DNA from: Planococcus salinus
GTDB taxonomy: Bacteria; Bacillota; Bacilli; Bacillales_A; Planococcaceae
Length of the DNA: 64,000 nt
Reading direction: 5' to 3'
NCBI RefSeq assembly: GCF_003719725.1
Contig: NZ_RIAX01000001.1
Location: 248,001-312,000 of the forward strand
Shown here: piece by piece, positions 31,917 through 40,888 of the stretch
Layout of the letters: each line of letters opens with the position of its first letter
How positions within the stretch are numbered: position 1 is the first letter of the stretch
Notes under the pieces: generated by a model
The model's database searches: none
Told to the model about the DNA's origin: nothing
What the model saw: the letters and a program-made list of their open reading frames with translations, nothing else
Translations under genes and position numbers: made by a program

Positions 31917-32018
31917 CCGCCGCTCTCATGACATCATGAAGGGCGGTTTTTTTTAATGGTCTATCCTTCCGGCTGACATCATGAAGGGCGGTTTTTTTTA
32001 ATGGTCTATCCTTCCGGC
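31917..32018 (+). terminator. rpoD terminator with an exact 45-bp tandem duplication
   Basis: The first hairpin (CCGCC ... CATGACATCATG ... GGCGG, 31917-31946) is followed by T8. The block 31929-31973, which holds the inner palindrome, the right arm and the T tract, is repeated without a mismatch at 31974-32018. The second copy can pair through CTTC (31967-31970) and GAAG (31983-31986) and again ends in T8, giving a back-up terminator. Confidence 0.85.
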
Positions 32019-32044
32019 AACCGGCTATAAACTTTTACTTATGC

Positions 32045-32074
32045 TTGAGTTTATTGAAATTCTTCCTATATAAT
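32045..32074 (+). promoter_or_regulatory. Promoter of the acyl-CoA dehydrogenase gene
   Basis: TTGAGT, 18 bp, TATAAT, 42 bp before the start codon. Confidence 0.6.
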
Positions 32075-32115
32075 GGGGAATGTAAGCGCATTCAACACAA
32101 AGGGGATGTAATGAG

Positions 32116-33255
32116 ATGAACTTTGATTTGACACAGGAACAGCAGATGATCAAAAAGACCATTAAAGAATTTGCAGACGAAGTGGTGGCTCCGGGGGCAG
32201 TGGATCGTGACCGCTCAAAGGAGTTTCCGGCAGATATCTTCAAACAGCTTTCCGACATGGGGATGATGGGATTGCCGTTTGATGAAAAATATGGCGGAGC
32301 AGGAGCGGACACGACCAGTTTTGCCATTGTGACAGAAGAATTGAGCCGAGCTTGCGCTTCCACAGGGATCACCTATTCCGCACATATTTCCCTGGGCGGG
32401 GCGCCGTTGAATTTGTTTGGCACAGAACAGCAGAAACAGCGTTATTTGACACCGATCTGCAAAGGCGAGTCGTTTGGCGCGTTCGGTTTGACGGAACCAA
32501 ATGCCGGGTCTGATGCAGGGGGTACACAGACGCGTGCCACAGAAGATGGTGATGACTGGGTCATCAACGGATCAAAAGTCTATATCACCAACGCCAGCTA
32601 CGCCAATCATTTGGCATTGACGGCAATTACGGGAATGGAAGGCGGCAAAAAAGAGATCAGTGCAATTATTGTACCGACCGACGCGGAAGGTTTTACCATC
32701 ATCGACAACTACGAGAAAATGGGGCTTAACGCATCCAATACGACGGAGCTGGTTCTCGACAATGTACGGGTACCGAAGGAAAACCTGCTGGGTAAACGGG
32801 GGCAGGGGTTTAAGCAGTTTATGGCGACATTGGATGGCGGCCGCATCGGAATTGCAGCAATGGGTGTCGGAATTGCGCAAGCCGCATTTGACCGGGCATT
32901 GCGGTACTCAAAAGAACGCAAACAGTTTGGCAAGACGCTGTCCGAGTTTCAAATCACACAGTTTAAACTGGCGGATATGGCAATGAAAATCGAATTGGCG
33001 CGCAATATGGTCTACAAAGCTGCCTGGCTGAAAGACCAGGGACGGCCATTTACAAAAGAGGCGTCGATGGCCAAATTATACGCTTCTGAAATTTCCATGG
33101 AAGTAGCGGATGAAGCGATACAAATCCATGGCGGCTATGGCTATATGAAAGAATATGAAGTGGAACGCTATATGCGTGATGCCAAACTGTTGGAAATCGG
33201 GGAAGGAACTTCTGAAATCCAGCGAATGGTGATTGCGCGGCAAATTGGCTGTTAA
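32116..33255 (+). CDS. Acyl-CoA dehydrogenase
   Basis: This FAD enzyme introduces the trans-2 double bond into acyl-CoA, the first step of beta-oxidation, or acts on branched-chain acyl-CoAs from amino acid breakdown. The 379-residue protein has all family blocks: FGLTEPNAGSDAGGTQTRA (FAD and substrate binding), RIGIAAMGVGIAQAAFDRAL, and IHGGYGYMKEYEVERYMRDAK. It also has the catalytic glutamate region IGEGTSEIQRMVIAR. Chain-length specificity cannot be read from sequence. The gene stands alone between rpoD and cccA, where B. subtilis has none, with its own promoter. Confidence 0.93.
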   Translation: MNFDLTQEQQMIKKTIKEFADEVVAPGAVDRDRSKEFPADIFKQLSDMGMMGLPFDEKYGGAGADTTSFAIVTEELSRACASTGITYSAHISLGGAPLNLFGTEQQKQRYLTPICKGESFGAFGLTEPNAGSDAGGTQTRATEDGDDWVINGSKVYITNASYANHLALTAITGMEGGKKEISAIIVPTDAEGFTIIDNYEKMGLNASNTTELVLDNVRVPKENLLGKRGQGFKQFMATLDGGRIGIAAMGVGIAQAAFDRALRYSKERKQFGKTLSEFQITQFKLADMAMKIELARNMVYKAAWLKDQGRPFTKEASMAKLYASEISMEVADEAIQIHGGYGYMKEYEVERYMRDAKLLEIGEGTSEIQRMVIARQIGC

Positions 33256-33382
33256 ATTGCTGAATTTGTCACAATCAGTCAAATTATCTCCGTTTTGGCT
33301 TTTCGTTTTGCTTGGAATGCAGTACAATAATGAATGTTACGCATAGTATCATAAGCAGAACTAGAAGAAGGAGGGGTAACGG

Positions 33383-33793
33383 ATGCAAAAAAATGCAATT
33401 GTACCTTATATCTTAATCATGGCGTTTGGTATCGGTCTGATCTTCTTTTTATCATTGGAAGGTGCCAATAACCAGGATGAAATTGCTGAAGAGCATGCAA
33501 GCGAAGAAGAAGGCGGTTCCGGCGGTGGAGAAGAAGAGCCGACTGATGACGGTTCTGGCGACGAAGGCGAAGGCGATACTGCTTTCGATCCTGAAGCTCA
33601 CGCACAGCAAAACTGTATTTCCTGCCACGGTTCAAGCTATGAAGGCGGCATGGGACCATCATTGATCGGTCTTGATATGCCACAGGAAGAAGTGGAAGAC
33701 GTCCTGCTGAATGGTAGAGGCGCTATGCCGGGCGGACTTGTTCCGGAAGAAAATGTTTCAGCAATGGCTGAGTGGGTATTGTCACTCGAATAG
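33383..33793 (+). CDS. cccA: Membrane-anchored cytochrome c-550
   Basis: CccA is a small c-type cytochrome that passes electrons to terminal oxidase on the outer face of the membrane. The 136-residue product has an uncleaved N-terminal anchor (about residues 7-25), a highly acidic Glu/Gly/Asp linker (30-68) and one heme site CISCHG near residue 74. A distal Met, the likely sixth ligand, lies in RGAMPGG. AAGGAGGGG precedes the ATG. It sits just downstream of the rpoD region as in B. subtilis. Confidence 0.93.
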   Translation: MQKNAIVPYILIMAFGIGLIFFLSLEGANNQDEIAEEHASEEEGGSGGGEEEPTDDGSGDEGEGDTAFDPEAHAQQNCISCHGSSYEGGMGPSLIGLDMPQEEVEDVLLNGRGAMPGGLVPEENVSAMAEWVLSLE

Positions 33794-33794
33794 T

Positions 33795-33834
33795 AAAAAA
33801 ACCCTTAGTTCTTTCTGAGCTAAGGGTTTTTTAT
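33795..33834 (+). terminator. Terminator of cccA
   Basis: AAAAAACCCTTAG pairs with CTAAGGGTTTTTT just after the stop codon. Confidence 0.9.
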
Positions 33835-33850
33835 TAATAGGAGGAAGCGG

Positions 33851-34564
33851 ATGAACGCTCAACAATTATCGAATCGTTTGATGAGAGTGGCACATCACGT
33901 GCCGGCAGGAGCGGTAGTAGCCGATATCGGCAGTGATCATGCTTATCTGCCCTGTTATCTGGTGCTGAATGGCATAGCAGAAAAAGCGATAGCAGGAGAA
34001 GTTGTGCAGGGCCCTTATGATTCAGCGAGAAACCAGGTGATTCAGGAACAATTGACAGGACAGATCGAGGTCAGGCTGGCCAGTGGTCTCGGTGCTGTCC
34101 AACCGCAGGACGGGGTGACCGTTGTGACAATTGCCGGCATGGGTGGCCCTTTGATCCGGACAATCCTGGAGCAGGGGAAAGAGCGGCTGGCCGGAGTTGA
34201 ACGGCTAGTGCTGCAGCCGAATGTCCACGCACGGTCAATCCGGGAATGGGCGGTTGAAAACGGCTGGTCAATCGTTAATGAAGAAATCTTGAAGGAAAAC
34301 GAAAAAATCTATGAAATTCTCATTCTTGAACAAACGGATAAAACAAAAGAACTGTCTCCTGAAGAATTATTGATGGGTCCTGTGCTTATGAAAGAATTTT
34401 CTGCTGTGTTTCAGGAAAAATGGACGAAGGAATGTGCACAGTGGAAAAAAATCATTTCCTCCATGGAATCGGCAGAAGAAACACCGGAACTGGCAGAAAA
34501 AAAGCAGGAACTTTCAGGGAAAGTAAAACTTGTAGAAGAGGTGCTGAAAAATGAAAATTCCTAA
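33851..34564 (+). CDS. trmK: tRNA (adenine22-N1)-methyltransferase TrmK
   Basis: TrmK methylates A22 in the D-arm of tRNA. The 237-residue protein (YqfN in B. subtilis) has a Rossmann SAM site VADIGSDHAYLPCYL at about residues 22-37, VTIAGMGGPLI near 95, LQPNVHARSIREW, and a C-terminal coiled-coil-like extension rich in Lys and Glu. AGGAGGAAGCGG precedes the ATG. The end overlaps nif3 by 14 bp, so they are translationally coupled. Confidence 0.93.
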   Translation: MNAQQLSNRLMRVAHHVPAGAVVADIGSDHAYLPCYLVLNGIAEKAIAGEVVQGPYDSARNQVIQEQLTGQIEVRLASGLGAVQPQDGVTVVTIAGMGGPLIRTILEQGKERLAGVERLVLQPNVHARSIREWAVENGWSIVNEEILKENEKIYEILILEQTDKTKELSPEELLMGPVLMKEFSAVFQEKWTKECAQWKKIISSMESAEETPELAEKKQELSGKVKLVEEVLKNENS

Positions 34565-35660
34565 CGGTCAGCAAATCATCGAAGAGTTCGAAAAGTGGTC
34601 GCCGAAGTATTTGGCAATGGAAGGCGATCCGATCGGTTTGCATGTCGGTACATTGAACAAAAAGGTGGAGCGCGTACTGGTGACGTTGGACGTCAACGAA
34701 GAAGTTGTCAATGAAGCTATTTCCAAAGGGGCAGGATTGATCATTGCGCATCATCCGCCGATTTTCAGACCGCTGAAAATCCTGCAGACCGATTTTCCGC
34801 AGGGACGCCTGATGGAAATGCTGATCAAGCACGATATCGCGGTATATGCGGCCCATACCAATTTGGATGTGGCGAACGGCGGCGTCAATGATTTATTGGC
34901 GGAAGCGCTCGGACTCGAAAACACAGAAGTGCTGGTGCCGACTTATGAAGCGGAGCTTGTTAAAATTGCTGTTTTTGTTCCGGAAAGTCACGAAGAGCAG
35001 GTGAGGGAAGCACTCGGCAAAGCAGGAGCCGGCTCGATTGGCGATTATGAACATTGTTCCTATACTTTGTCTGGGACAGGGCGTTTCCGTCCGACAGCTG
35101 ACGCGGATCCGTATATCGGGGAAAGCGGAAAAATGGAAGTCACGGAGGAATCGAAAATTGAGGTGGTCATCCGCAAAGCGGAAAAAGACCGCGCCATCAA
35201 GGCGATGATTGCCGCACATCCTTACGAGGAAGTGGCGTATGACGTTTTTACGCTTGAAAACAAAGAAGTGCCGATGGGGCTCGGCAGAATCGGGCGTCTG
35301 GAAACTGCGATGAGCCTTCGGGAGTTTGCAGAACATATCAAAGAACGCCTGGACGTGCCGGCTGCGCGTGTTGTCGGAAATCTGGATGCGCCGGTCAAAA
35401 AAGTCGCCGTGCTTGGCGGAGATGGCAATAAATACATCCAGCAGGCAAAACGTGCAGGTGCGGATGTGTATGTCACCGGCGACTTGTATTTTCATGTGGC
35501 TCAGGACGCGGAAGCGATGGGGCTGCACGTGATTGATCCCGGTCATCATGTTGAAAAAGTGATGATTAAAGGTGTCGTCAATGAAATGTCCAAGCGGCAA
35601 AATTGGCAATGTGAGTTCCTGCCTTCCGAAGTAGATACCGAGCCATTCAATTTTTTGTAG
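34551..35660 (+). CDS. Nif3-like dinuclear metal center protein (YqfO)
   Basis: The function of Nif3 proteins is unsettled; some members have been linked to GTP cyclohydrolase-like folds. The 369-residue protein has the N-terminal metal-binding part (LIIAHHPPIFRPLK, AHTNLDVANGG) and C-terminal metal residues (DPGHHVEKVMIK). A central insertion of about 100 residues (residues 130-240, PII/CutA-like in known structures) marks the long YqfO subtype. GAGGTG precedes the ATG inside trmK. The trmK-nif3 pair is widely conserved in Bacillales. Confidence 0.9.
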   Translation: MKIPNGQQIIEEFEKWSPKYLAMEGDPIGLHVGTLNKKVERVLVTLDVNEEVVNEAISKGAGLIIAHHPPIFRPLKILQTDFPQGRLMEMLIKHDIAVYAAHTNLDVANGGVNDLLAEALGLENTEVLVPTYEAELVKIAVFVPESHEEQVREALGKAGAGSIGDYEHCSYTLSGTGRFRPTADADPYIGESGKMEVTEESKIEVVIRKAEKDRAIKAMIAAHPYEEVAYDVFTLENKEVPMGLGRIGRLETAMSLREFAEHIKERLDVPAARVVGNLDAPVKKVAVLGGDGNKYIQQAKRAGADVYVTGDLYFHVAQDAEAMGLHVIDPGHHVEKVMIKGVVNEMSKRQNWQCEFLPSEVDTEPFNFL

Positions 35661-35685
35661 GAAATATGCAGGTTCGATGAAAAGG

Positions 35686-35719
35686 AAAATGGCTGCCCGC
35701 TTTCGGTCAGCCATTTTTT
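35686..35719 (+). terminator. Terminator of trmK-nif3
   Basis: AAAATGGCTG pairs with CAGCCATTTT around 12 nt and is followed by further T. Confidence 0.8.
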
Positions 35720-35814
35720 CGTTTTTCTGACACGAACAATGGTAGACAGAGCAGAAAAGTGGACTTATGCACGTTCCGGAAAAATTCCGTAACAAAAATG
35801 TTAAAATCGGCAAT

Positions 35815-35845
35815 AAAAAAAAGAGGCCTGGGCCTCTTTTTTGTG
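35815..35845 (-). terminator. Terminator of ispH, bidirectional
   Basis: AAAAAAGAGGCC pairs with GGCCTCTTTTTT around 2-4 nt directly after the ispH stop on the minus strand. Confidence 0.85.
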
Positions 35846-35847
35846 TT

Positions 35848-36828
35848 TTATTGATTTGCCGGGTAAGGTTCAATCCGCTCTGATGGTTGCGGGTTTTTGA
35901 TTTTCGGCAAAATCTTGTTGAGTGGTACGCTACGTTCCAATGTGTGCGTCTCTGGATCATTCGGGTCGTATTGATCCAGAAATTTCATAACTTCTTTGAC
36001 GATCGGTGTCGGAGTGGAAGCACCTGCAGTAATGGCGACAGTCTCGACGTTTTCCAGCCATTCCAGTTTCAGTTCCGAAAGGTCGGAAATGCGGTATGCC
36101 GGTGTGCCGGCAATGTCCTGGGACACTTGTGCCAAACGGTTGGAGTTATTGCTCATCGGATCCCCTATGACGATCAAAAGATCAGCATCTACAGCCTGTT
36201 CGGCTACCGCTTCCTGCCGGACTTGTGTGGCCAGACAGATTTCTTTATGGACTTCCGAGTGCGGGAATTTCTCTTTCAGCCGCTCCATCATATGAACGAC
36301 ATCCCATTGGCTCATCGTCGTCTGGTTGGTGACAATGATCTTTTCGGAATCCAGTTCCAGGCGATTGACGTCTTCGACCGATTCCACTAAGTGAACCATG
36401 TCAGGCGCAACGCCAATGGCTCCTTCCGGCTCTGGATGCCCGCTTTTGCCGATATAGACGATCTGATATCCTTCTGCAGTTTTTTCACGGATCAAATCAT
36501 GAGTCACGGTAACGTCGGGGCAAGTGGCATCAATGGAAACAAGGCCTTTGCGTCTGGCAAGCTCCCGGACTTGAGGAGACACGCCGTGTGCTGTGAAAAT
36601 AACGGTTCCTTTTTCAACTTTCTCGAGAATTTCCAATCGGTTTTTGCCATCCAATGTGATGATGCCGTCTTCTTCAAAAGCATCTGTCACGTGTTTGTTG
36701 TGGACGATCATTCCCAGTATATAAATAGGGCGGGGCAAAGATTTGTCCATTGCCGCATTTTTGGCAATGACCATTGCATCCACCACTCCATAGCAATACC
36801 CTCTTGGCGATATTTTCATTACTTTCAT
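35848..36828 (-). CDS. ispH: 4-hydroxy-3-methylbut-2-enyl diphosphate reductase
   Basis: IspH performs the last step of the MEP pathway, making IPP and DMAPP from HMBPP. The 326-residue protein has the three cluster cysteines ([27 protein letters not shown]), the HNK and THGV-type motifs ([17 protein letters not shown]) and the catalytic glutamate in [10 protein letters not shown]. The ATG at 36828 lies 11 nt after AAAGGAG; a second ATG three codons on is also possible. It stands alone on the minus strand; ispG of the same pathway is 5 kb away. Confidence 0.95.
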   Translation of the reverse strand: MKVMKISPRGYCYGVVDAMVIAKNAAMDKSLPRPIYILGMIVHNKHVTDAFEEDGIITLDGKNRLEILEKVEKGTVIFTAHGVSPQVRELARRKGLVSIDATCPDVTVTHDLIREKTAEGYQIVYIGKSGHPEPEGAIGVAPDMVHLVESVEDVNRLELDSEKIIVTNQTTMSQWDVVHMMERLKEKFPHSEVHKEICLATQVRQEAVAEQAVDADLLIVIGDPMSNNSNRLAQVSQDIAGTPAYRISDLSELKLEWLENVETVAITAGASTPTPIVKEVMKFLDQYDPNDPETHTLERSVPLNKILPKIKNPQPSERIEPYPANQ

Positions 36829-36861
36829 GTACTATCGCACTCCTTTCAAAATCATACTTTC

Positions 36862-36890
36862 ATTATAACGGAGACGGCTGTGCATTACAA
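36862..36890 (-). promoter_or_regulatory. SigA-type promoter of ispH
   Basis: On the minus strand: TTGTAA, 17 bp, TATAAT, 34 bp before the ispH ATG. The divergent cshB has an extended -10 (TGC-TATAAT) at 36925-36930. Confidence 0.65.
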
Positions 36891-36960
36891 AAAGTTGCCG
36901 TTCGTGAAAATAAAGAAATTATGCTATAATGTCAAGAGCTTAAGGAGGGAACTTTATCCC

Positions 36961-38256
36961 ATGACAAATTTCAACGAATATCCATTCAAACCGTTTTTGC
37001 AGGAAGCGATTGCAAAACTGGGTTTTAACGAACCGACACCCATCCAAAAAGAAATCATGCCTCATATATTAAAAGGCAACAGCGCCATCGGACAATCCCA
37101 TACAGGAACCGGCAAAACGCACAGTTTCATCATTCCGATCGTCGAACGCATCGATGCCGGCAAGCAGGAAGTGCAGGCGGTCATCGCGGCTCCGACGCGC
37201 GAGCTGGGTACACAGATTTACAACGAATTGATAAAACTGGTGGAAGGTTCCGGCATCGAAGTGAAATCTTTCATCGGCGGAACAGACAAACAACGTTCCA
37301 TCAATAAGTTAAAAACTCAGCCCCACATTGTTATTGGAACACCTGGCCGTTTGAAAGACCTGGTCAATGAAAATGCCTTATTGGTGCACACCGGCAAAAT
37401 TCTGGTGGTGGACGAAGCGGATTTGGCATTTGATATGGGCTTTATCGAGGAAATCGATCAAGTGGCCGGCAAAATGCAGGAAGACTTGGAAATGTATGTT
37501 TTTTCTGCGACCATTCCGGAAAAACTGAAACCTTTCCTGAAAAAATACATGGAATCACCGGTTCATGTGAACATCGCGGATAAACGCCCGACAGCGGAAG
37601 GACTGGATTTCTATTTGGTGCCTGTGCGCAGCAAAAAGAAAATGGAACGTCTGAAGGAAGTGATGGACGTGATCAACCCATATTTGGCCATCATTTTCGT
37701 CAACACGCGCACCAATGCTGATTACGTGGCAGATGAATTGTCGAAAGCCGGCATCCGTGTGGGACGTATTCATGGGGATCTGGCTCCGAGAGAACGTGTG
37801 AAAATGATGAAACAGATCCGTGATCTGGAATACCAATACATCGTGGCAACCGATTTGGCAGCACGGGGCATTGATATTCAAGGCGTCAGCCATGTCATCA
37901 ATTACGAACTTCCCGAAGACCTGGAGTTCTTTATTCACCGTGTCGGCCGGACTGCCCGCGCAGGACTGAAGGGCCTGGCAATTACATTGTTCAAGCCGGA
38001 AGACGAAGACGCGTTGGTCCGTGTCGAGAAAATGGGCATCCCATTTCAGCAGAAAGACATTGTAAAAGGCGAATTTGTTGACCTGAAAGAACGTCACAGC
38101 CGCAAAAAGCGGGTACGGACGGAAAATGAAGCAGACGCCAAAGCGAAAACGATGGTCCATAAACCGAAGTCGGTCAAACCGATGTACAAAAAGAAAATGA
38201 AGTGGAAAATGGACGAAATCAAAAAAGCGGAACGGCGGAAAAACCGCAAGAAGTAA
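36961..38256 (+). CDS. cshB: DEAD-box RNA helicase CshB
   Basis: CshB-type helicases unwind RNA in cold adaptation, ribosome assembly and mRNA decay. The 431-residue protein has the Q motif (FNEPTPIQKEIM), motif I SHTGTGKTHSF, Ia APTRELG, DEAD motif VVDEADLAFD, SAT, and motif VI HRVGRTARAG. A basic C-terminal tail (RKKRVRTENE ... KKAERRKNRKK) probably binds RNA. The ATG at 36961 lies 12 nt after AAGGAGG, a long spacing; a far longer in-frame start would be antisense to ispH and was rejected. nfo follows after 12 bp. Confidence 0.94.
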   Translation: MTNFNEYPFKPFLQEAIAKLGFNEPTPIQKEIMPHILKGNSAIGQSHTGTGKTHSFIIPIVERIDAGKQEVQAVIAAPTRELGTQIYNELIKLVEGSGIEVKSFIGGTDKQRSINKLKTQPHIVIGTPGRLKDLVNENALLVHTGKILVVDEADLAFDMGFIEEIDQVAGKMQEDLEMYVFSATIPEKLKPFLKKYMESPVHVNIADKRPTAEGLDFYLVPVRSKKKMERLKEVMDVINPYLAIIFVNTRTNADYVADELSKAGIRVGRIHGDLAPRERVKMMKQIRDLEYQYIVATDLAARGIDIQGVSHVINYELPEDLEFFIHRVGRTARAGLKGLAITLFKPEDEDALVRVEKMGIPFQQKDIVKGEFVDLKERHSRKKRVRTENEADAKAKTMVHKPKSVKPMYKKKMKWKMDEIKKAERRKNRKK

Positions 38257-38268
38257 GGAGCCGAAGAA

Positions 38269-39162
38269 ATGCTATTAGGATCTCATGTGTCAATGAACGG
38301 GAAAAAAATGCTGTTGGGCGCAAGCGAGGAAGCAGCGTCCTATGGTGCAACAACTTTCATGATTTATACAGGAGCGCCCCAGAATACACGGCGCAAACCG
38401 ATCGAAGAGTTGAATATTGAAGCTGGACAAGCCCACATGGCAGCCAATAACCTGTCAAATATCATTGTCCACGCACCTTATATCATTAATATCGCCAATA
38501 CGCAAAAACCGGAAACCTTTGCGCATGGTGTGGAATTTCTGCAAAAGGAAATCGAACGCACTGCTGCGCTGGGTGCCAAACAAATCGTTCTGCACCCTGG
38601 AGCACATGTCGGTGCCGGAGCGGAAGCCGGCATTGCAAAAATCATCGAAGGTTTGAACGAAGTGCTGACGCAGGATTTTCCGGTCAATATCGCTCTTGAA
38701 ACAATGGCTGGAAAAGGCTCTGAATGCGGCCGAAGCTTTGAAGAAATCGCGGCAATCATCAATGGCGTAACCCATAATGAGCGTTTGTCGGTGTGCTTCG
38801 ATACCTGTCACACGCACGATGCCGGGTATGATGTCAAAGAAGATTTTAATGGCGTGCTGGAAGAGTTCGACCGGATTGTCGGCATCGACCGTTTGCAGGT
38901 GCTGCATATCAATGACAGCAAAAATGTCCGCGGTGCGGGCAAAGACCGCCATGAAAATATCGGCTTTGGCGAAATCGGTTTCGATGCTTTGAACGGCATT
39001 GTCCACCATCCGGATTTGATGCACGTGCCGAAAATTCTGGAAACCCCTTACGTTGGGGCAGATGCCAAAAACAAAAAAGCGCCTTATGCGTTTGAAATTG
39101 AAATGTTCAAAAATGGTGTCTTTACGCCGGGTGTTATTGAAGACCTGAAAATCCCTCTTTAA
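38269..39162 (+). CDS. nfo: Deoxyribonuclease IV (AP endonuclease)
   Basis: Nfo incises DNA at abasic sites in base excision repair. The 297-residue TIM-barrel protein shows the zinc ligands in [60 protein letters not shown] and ILETP. It begins [13 protein letters not shown], the typical opening. AAGGAGCCG precedes the ATG and cshB lies 12 bp upstream, so they form one unit (yqfR-nfo in B. subtilis). The terminator starts within its last codons. Confidence 0.96.
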   Translation: MLLGSHVSMNGKKMLLGASEEAASYGATTFMIYTGAPQNTRRKPIEELNIEAGQAHMAANNLSNIIVHAPYIINIANTQKPETFAHGVEFLQKEIERTAALGAKQIVLHPGAHVGAGAEAGIAKIIEGLNEVLTQDFPVNIALETMAGKGSECGRSFEEIAAIINGVTHNERLSVCFDTCHTHDAGYDVKEDFNGVLEEFDRIVGIDRLQVLHINDSKNVRGAGKDRHENIGFGEIGFDALNGIVHHPDLMHVPKILETPYVGADAKNKKAPYAFEIEMFKNGVFTPGVIEDLKIPL

Positions 39163-39178
39163 ACAGAGGGATTTTTTT
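39148..39178 (+). terminator. Terminator overlapping the end of nfo
   Basis: AAAATCCCTCT pairs with AGAGGGATTTT, followed by T. The TAA stop of nfo lies in the loop. Confidence 0.9.
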
Positions 39179-39190
39179 GAGTTCAATCTG

Positions 39191-39219
39191 TTTACATCAC
39201 CCACAATCTCAATTATACT
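39191..39219 (+). promoter_or_regulatory. SigA-type promoter of znuC-znuB-zur
   Basis: TTTACA, 17 bp, TATACT, ending 10 bp before the Zur box, which therefore covers the transcription start. Confidence 0.7.
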
Positions 39220-39229
39220 TTTCTAATGT

Positions 39230-39250
39230 AAATCGTAATTATTATTATTT
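39230..39250 (+). promoter_or_regulatory. Zur box
   Basis: AAATCGTAAT, one base, ATTATTATTT: 18 of 20 defined positions match the B. subtilis Zur operator (AAATCGTAAT-N-ATTACGATTT). The last gene of the operon encodes the repressor, so the operon should be zinc-repressed with autoregulation. Confidence 0.85.
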
Positions 39251-39267
39251 AGAAAAGAGGCGAAACG

Positions 39268-40041
39268 ATGGTTGCGCCATTAATTGAAATCAAAGACATC
39301 AGTTTTGAATACGAACAGACAAAAGCGCTGGAAAACATTTCGATGTCAGTGCAGGAAGGCGATTTTCTTGCCATCCTCGGTCCAAACGGATCAGGGAAGT
39401 CAACGCTGTTGAAAATCATGCTTGGGCTGATCAAACCCACCAAAGGATCGATTAAGCTGTTTGGTGTCGATTCGAAACAGTTTAAGAACAGGGAATGGGT
39501 TGGTTACGTCTCGCAGAAGTCGAATTCCTTCAATTCGGGTTTTCCGGCAACTGTGGAAGAAGTGGTGGCCGGCGGTTTGGCAAAGAAGTCCGGGTTGTTC
39601 CGGCGGTTGCCGAAATCGGCCAGAGAAGATGTAAAAGAAGCGCTTGAGGCTGTCGGGATGGAAGCGTTCATCGACCGCAGCGTCAGCGAATTGTCGGGAG
39701 GCCAGCAGCAGCGTGTTTTCATCGCACGGGCCCTGGTGGCAAAACCGAAAGTGCTGATACTGGATGAACCGACGGTCGGCATCGATCATCAGAATGTCCA
39801 GTCATTCTATAATATGCTGGCGTCGCTTAATCGGGACAAGAAAATCACACTGGTCCTCGTCACGCATGACGTCGATACGGTAACAGACCGGATTACGCAC
39901 GTAGCATGTTTGAACCAGACCATTCATTTCCACGGATTCAAAGAACAGCTTCATACGATGAGCGATGAACAGCGTGAAGCCTGGTATGGCCATTCCGTCC
40001 GGAAAATTCACCATGTCGGAGGGAGCCACAGCCATGCTTGA
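39268..40041 (+). CDS. znuC: Zinc ABC transporter ATP-binding protein
   Basis: ZnuC (AdcC) energises high-affinity zinc import. The 257-residue ATPase has Walker A LGPNGSGKST, signature LSGGQQQR, Walker B LILDEPTVGID and the H-loop THD. The tail is His-rich (HSVRKIHHVGGSHSHA), as is common for zinc systems. GAGG precedes the ATG at 39268. It overlaps znuB by 8 bp. The zinc-binding lipoprotein ZnuA/AdcA is not encoded here and must lie elsewhere. A Zur box precedes the operon. Confidence 0.94.
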   Translation: MVAPLIEIKDISFEYEQTKALENISMSVQEGDFLAILGPNGSGKSTLLKIMLGLIKPTKGSIKLFGVDSKQFKNREWVGYVSQKSNSFNSGFPATVEEVVAGGLAKKSGLFRRLPKSAREDVKEALEAVGMEAFIDRSVSELSGGQQQRVFIARALVAKPKVLILDEPTVGIDHQNVQSFYNMLASLNRDKKITLVLVTHDVDTVTDRITHVACLNQTIHFHGFKEQLHTMSDEQREAWYGHSVRKIHHVGGSHSHA

Positions 40042-40888
40042 AGCCATTTTTTCCTATGAATTTCTGCAGAATGCCTTTGGCGCCGGTTTGATCATTGGTG
40101 TGATTGCTCCGCTGCTCGGGGTCTTTATCGTGGTCAGACGGCTGTCGCTCATCGCCGATGCGCTCAGCCACGTTACGCTGGCCGGCATCGCCGGAAGCTT
40201 GTATCTGAGTCAGAGCGCAGCGGTTTTTGCATCGTTGAATCCGTTGTTTCTGGGGATTTTTGCTTCTGTTGGAGGGTCGGTTCTGATTGAACGGCTGAGA
40301 AGTTTATACAAGCATTACGAAGAGCTGGCGATTCCGATTATACTATCCGCCGGAATCGGTTTTGGGGCGATATTCATTTCCCTGGCACAAGGGTTCTCGA
40401 ATGATCTGTTCGGCTATTTGTTCGGTTCGGTTTCAGCTGTCAGCAGAGAAGACTTTTTGATTGTTGCCGGAATCGCCATTGTGGTTCTGCTGTTTATCCG
40501 GTTGTTTTTCAAAGAGCTTTTCGTGTTGTCATTTGATGATGAATACGCCAAAGCCTCCGGACTTCCTGCCAAATGGGTCCACTTTCTTTTCATGATTGTC
40601 ACCGCACTGGTGATTGCCGGCTCGATGCGGATTGTAGGGATCTTATTGGTTTCGTCATTGATGACAATTCCTGTGGCTACAGCGATGCGAGTCTCGAAAA
40701 GTTTCAAGCAGACCATCTTTTTGTCCATTCTGTTTGGAGAATTGTCGGTGATTACTGGATTGTTCACCGCGTTTTATTTCAACCTGGCGCCCGGCGGTAC
40801 CATTGTCGTAACTTCGATTTTTCTGCTGCTTGTCGTCATTGGATATAAAAAAGCCGCGGTTTCCAGGAAAAAGGGGGCGATTGCATGA
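40034..40888 (+). CDS. znuB: Zinc ABC transporter permease
   Basis: ZnuB (AdcB) is the membrane permease of the zinc importer, an ABC-3 family protein. The 284-residue product has eight or nine hydrophobic segments and the family pattern GLIIGVIAPLLGVFIVVRRL, SLIADALSHVTLAGIAG and GSMRIVGILLVSSLMTIP. The ATG at 40034 follows GGAGGGAG within the end of znuC; an in-frame ATG at 39965 would overlap znuC much more. The stop overlaps the zur start (ATGA). Confidence 0.94.
   Translation: MLEAIFSYEFLQNAFGAGLIIGVIAPLLGVFIVVRRLSLIADALSHVTLAGIAGSLYLSQSAAVFASLNPLFLGIFASVGGSVLIERLRSLYKHYEELAIPIILSAGIGFGAIFISLAQGFSNDLFGYLFGSVSAVSREDFLIVAGIAIVVLLFIRLFFKELFVLSFDDEYAKASGLPAKWVHFLFMIVTALVIAGSMRIVGILLVSSLMTIPVATAMRVSKSFKQTIFLSILFGELSVITGLFTAFYFNLAPGGTIVVTSIFLLLVVIGYKKAAVSRKKGAIA

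Noticed and set aside
34893-35960. Long minus-strand open frame (about 355 codons) antisense to the nif3 gene
   Set aside because: No ribosome site, His/Phe/Arg-rich composition typical of antisense frames, and it runs through two terminators and into ispH.
36391-36960. N-terminal extension of the cshB frame by about 190 codons
   Set aside because: It is antisense to ispH, has no ribosome site, and cshB family proteins begin at the ATG at 36961.
37555-38160. Minus-strand frame of about 201 codons in cshB
   Set aside because: Antisense shadow of a clear helicase gene; composition is His/Phe/Asp-rich with no start signal.
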